Positions 61,739 to 64,000 of a stretch of DNA of 64,000 nt are shown here, one piece after another. The notes under the pieces are model-generated. The model saw only the letters and a list, made by a program, of their open reading frames with translations. It was not told where the DNA came from and did not search any database. The first letter of the stretch is position 1. Every line of letters starts with the position of its first letter. Origin of the DNA: Versatilivorator sp963663845 (GTDB lineage: Bacteria > Acidobacteriota > Terriglobia > Versatilivoradales > Versatilivoraceae); assembly GCA_963663845.2 (NCBI GenBank), contig OY760650.2, positions 1,054,001 to 1,118,000 on the forward strand, given 5' to 3'. Both the position numbers and the translations under genes were made by a program.

Positions 61739-63738
61739 GAAAGCACTGGTTTGCATTCCTGCTCCTCTGTCCCCCGGCGCTTGCCCAGCAGCCGGTCACC
61801 TGGTCGGCCGAAGTTCCAGAGAGTTCCCGTGAGTTCGGCGGCTACCGCATCTCGAATTCCTTCGAGTTCGGATATCGACTCGCCACTGTCGGCGGGGACC
61901 GTGACCTGTACCGGGCGAGTGTAAATTTTGGCGACGGCTTGCGTCTGTTCCAGGGCAGGTTGCGCGTCAATTCCCTCGACGGCAAGGGCAGCCTGCTGGA
62001 CGAGTTTCGGCTGGGCTCGTCCGGAGCGGCCGGAGACCCCTACCAGGCCCAGGCCGTGCGGGTCGAGAAGAATGGGCTCTATCGGTACGACCTGAATTGC
62101 CGGCTGGTGAAGTACCACAATCGCCTGCCGTCACTGTGGAGCGGCGAACACGGCCTGACCGTGGAGCGCGCGATGCAGACTCATGACGTCACGATCTTTC
62201 CCGGGTCGAACTTCGAGGTGCTGCTCGGTTACGACCGAAATGGACGGTCCGGCCCGGGCTTTTCGTCCGTGGGAACAATGGACAATTTCGGCGTGCTGGA
62301 TCCACGCAACTACCTTCGCTACCAGGACGACCTGCGGCAATCGAACCATCAGTACCGGGCTGGATTTACGGCGAAATTCAGCGGATTGGCCTTGACCGCG
62401 ACGCACGCCGTCGACCTCTACGCGGAGGAGGGGAGCCAAGTCGACGCCTCCAAACTTCCCTCCTCCACGCCGAACGTTCAGCCGGTCGAGGACTTCACCC
62501 GGTCTCAACCGTTTCACGGGCGGACATCGATCACGACGCTGGCCCTGCGGACCAGGAAGGACCGCGTCATCGGATTCAACTCCCGGCTCGTCTACGCCGG
62601 CGGCGCCCGAAACTCGGCTCTGGCGGACAACACCTCGGCGCCGGGTGCGGCAACCACCACAGCCGGTTACCGGGAGGCATTCATCGTTGGCGACGCCAAC
62701 CGGGAGCAGAGTTCCGGCGAGGCCACCATCGTGCTGCTGCCGACGCCGCGCTGGACCATCACCAACACCACGGCATTTCACAACACCCGCATCGACGGCG
62801 ACGCTTCGGTCGTCGAGATCGGCTTCTTCCGGAACGAGACCCTGCGGTTCAGCCACCTCGGCATTCGTCGCCTTTCCAATGCAAGCGAGGCCAACTACAG
62901 GGCGCTCAAGGGAGTCAGCCTTTCCGGCGGATACAGGCTCTCGACGAGACGGGCAAGGTCTTCGGACGCCTTGCAATTCGCGGATTTTGGAGTCGGCCGG
63001 GAACTGAAGTCCGTGGACAACAAGTTCCAGTCGGGCGCGGCGGGGGTGCGCTGGCTTCCCGGGCGCAACGTTCGAGCTTCGTTCGACTTCGAGGTCGGCA
63101 GGGCCGACCGCCCCCTGACGCCGACGAGCGAGCGGCGTTTTCACAACCAGTCGGCTCGACTGCGCTGGCGAGGGCGGGATTTCACCGTCGGCGCCTATTT
63201 CAGGAATCGAGTCAACCACAACCCGACCCGATTGCTGGCTTACAGATCGAAGAGTCGCAGCCAGGGCGTTCATGCCTCATGGCTGCATCCGGATGGGGAC
63301 CTGGTCCTGGACGCGGGCTACAGCTTGCTGAACATGGACGTTTCGACGGGAATCCTCGACTTGTTCGAATTCTCCGGCGAGCCCGAACGCTTGCGCAGCC
63401 TCTACGCCAGCAGCATCCACAATGTGAACGTTGCGATTCGCGCGACTCCGGCGCCGCGGGTGAGACTGCACCTTGCCTACAACCTGGCGAAGGACACGGG
63501 CGGCGGTGACTTCAACCCGGCTTTCACTGAGCGATCGGCGTTCTCGCTCGAAGGTGCAACTCTCATGACCAGCCTGCCGATGTCCTACCATTCGCCCCAG
63601 GTTCGTCTCTCGGTCGCGATGCAGGCGAACCTCGCATGGAACTTCGGCTGGCAGTACTACGGCTATTCGGAGCGGATCGCCGGCATTCGTGGCTTTCGCT
63701 CCCACGTGGGCTACACGAGCCTGACAGTGGGCTTTTGA
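61735..63738 (+). CDS. MtrB/PioB-like outer-membrane porin
   Basis: The protein has 667 residues, the usual length. A signal peptide (MRKHWFAFLLLCPPALAQQ) leads into a long beta-barrel region with many alternating hydrophobic strands, and the C-terminus ends in Phe (LTVGF), typical for outer-membrane barrels. It starts within the last codons of the decahaem gene (ATGA). MtrB/PioB barrels hold the decahaem cytochrome across the outer membrane. No CxxC motif is found at the start of the mature protein; this motif is seen in some proteobacterial MtrB proteins. A surface cytochrome (MtrC-like) is not in the window but could lie just beyond it. Confidence 0.85.
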   Translation: MRKHWFAFLLLCPPALAQQPVTWSAEVPESSREFGGYRISNSFEFGYRLATVGGDRDLYRASVNFGDGLRLFQGRLRVNSLDGKGSLLDEFRLGSSGAAGDPYQAQAVRVEKNGLYRYDLNCRLVKYHNRLPSLWSGEHGLTVERAMQTHDVTIFPGSNFEVLLGYDRNGRSGPGFSSVGTMDNFGVLDPRNYLRYQDDLRQSNHQYRAGFTAKFSGLALTATHAVDLYAEEGSQVDASKLPSSTPNVQPVEDFTRSQPFHGRTSITTLALRTRKDRVIGFNSRLVYAGGARNSALADNTSAPGAATTTAGYREAFIVGDANREQSSGEATIVLLPTPRWTITNTTAFHNTRIDGDASVVEIGFFRNETLRFSHLGIRRLSNASEANYRALKGVSLSGGYRLSTRRARSSDALQFADFGVGRELKSVDNKFQSGAAGVRWLPGRNVRASFDFEVGRADRPLTPTSERRFHNQSARLRWRGRDFTVGAYFRNRVNHNPTRLLAYRSKSRSQGVHASWLHPDGDLVLDAGYSLLNMDVSTGILDLFEFSGEPERLRSLYASSIHNVNVAIRATPAPRVRLHLAYNLAKDTGGGDFNPAFTERSAFSLEGATLMTSLPMSYHSPQVRLSVAMQANLAWNFGWQYYGYSERIAGIRGFRSHVGYTSLTVGF

Positions 63739-64000
63739 CCAGGACGTTCCCCATTTTTCCCCGAATCAGGTCGATTTCGAAGGAGGTTTCGGGGGAATTT
63801 CCCCTTCTTGACACCTGTTTCTCCTTCCTTGTACTCTTGAAGTCCAAGGAACACTGGCCCATTGGCAGTCCGGATGATTTCCTTTGTTCACCTCAGGGCT
63901 GCATCTGGCGATGCAGGTGGCGTTGAGGCTAGACCGCGGCCGCGCCGGAGCAGAGACGGAGAGGTGCAAGGCTGGGTCGTCCATGGCAATTGGAGGAGTG
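63739..64000. other. Gene-free end of the window
   Basis: No supported gene is seen. A short palindrome GGGGAATTTCCCC at about 63792-63804 lies beyond the porin stop codon. An AGGAG in the last ten bases might be the ribosome site of a gene that starts outside the window. Confidence 0.4.

Noticed and set aside
63791..63804. Palindrome after the porin gene as a rho-independent terminator
   Set aside because: The arms are only six bases with no loop and no following T-run.

Overview
The window is 64 kb of GC-rich, gene-dense chromosomal DNA from a Gram-negative bacterium (outer-membrane porin, Tat and Sec exported proteins, lipobox protein). Three features are typical of Acidobacteriota, Planctomycetota and Verrucomicrobiota: exported DUF1549/DUF1553 and DUF1501 proteins, PSCyt1-type haem domains, and menaquinone synthesis by the futalosine route. 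I favour an uncultured Acidobacteriota, by inference only. No rRNA, CRISPR array, prophage or transposase gene was seen.

Layout. 1-4.6 kb: end of a DUF1553 gene, a pre-peptidase (PPC) protein and a haem/WD40 protein. 4.7-7.6 kb: AEC transporter, SDR and a SelA-fold PLP enzyme. 7.9-15.4 kb: an envelope-stress locus with BON, M48 protease and Spy/CpxP-like genes plus an OmpR-type regulator and CpxA-like kinase. Its middle is a mosaic of a decayed PQQ-propeller gene and pieces of the M48 gene. 15.5-24.6 kb: CoA and sugar-acid metabolism (crotonase, CoA transferase, aldo/keto reductase, HpaI-type aldolase, two TIM-barrel isomerases, Nramp-like transporter, sialidase-like protein) and pdxJ. 24.6-37.7 kb: DnaA-box-like sites, tRNA-Gln, CYTH and HAD enzymes, serine hydrolase, a GH30-like protein, proS, glyA, a metallo-hydrolase, a thioredoxin-like protein, DUF309 and mqnE. 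38.3-45.4 kb: a four-gene DUF1549/DUF1553-DUF1501 operon. 45.4-60.3 kb: alcohol dehydrogenase, NqrF-like flavoprotein, pabB, rel, rpmB, tsaD, thrC, PpiC, TlpA, hydrolase and lon. 60.6-63.7 kb: a decahaem cytochrome with its outer-membrane porin partner.

Three results stand out. (1) The BON, M48 and Spy-like genes each carry upstream the same four-part operator, GTAAA-N6-GTCA-N7-GTAAA-N5-GTCA (with one-base variants), and the third copy lies between the Spy-like gene and the response regulator. This defines a probable CpxR-like regulon. (2) Three copies of a 251-bp MITE-like element sit in CTAG sites, and three of their six ends supply the stop codon of a neighbouring gene. (3) Fragments of the M48 protease gene are embedded in the PQQ gene, and the M48 gene itself is cut short by a 17-nt patch from its own sequence. 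This is either a real rearrangement or an assembly fault.

Several families of short inverted repeats fill the intergenic gaps.
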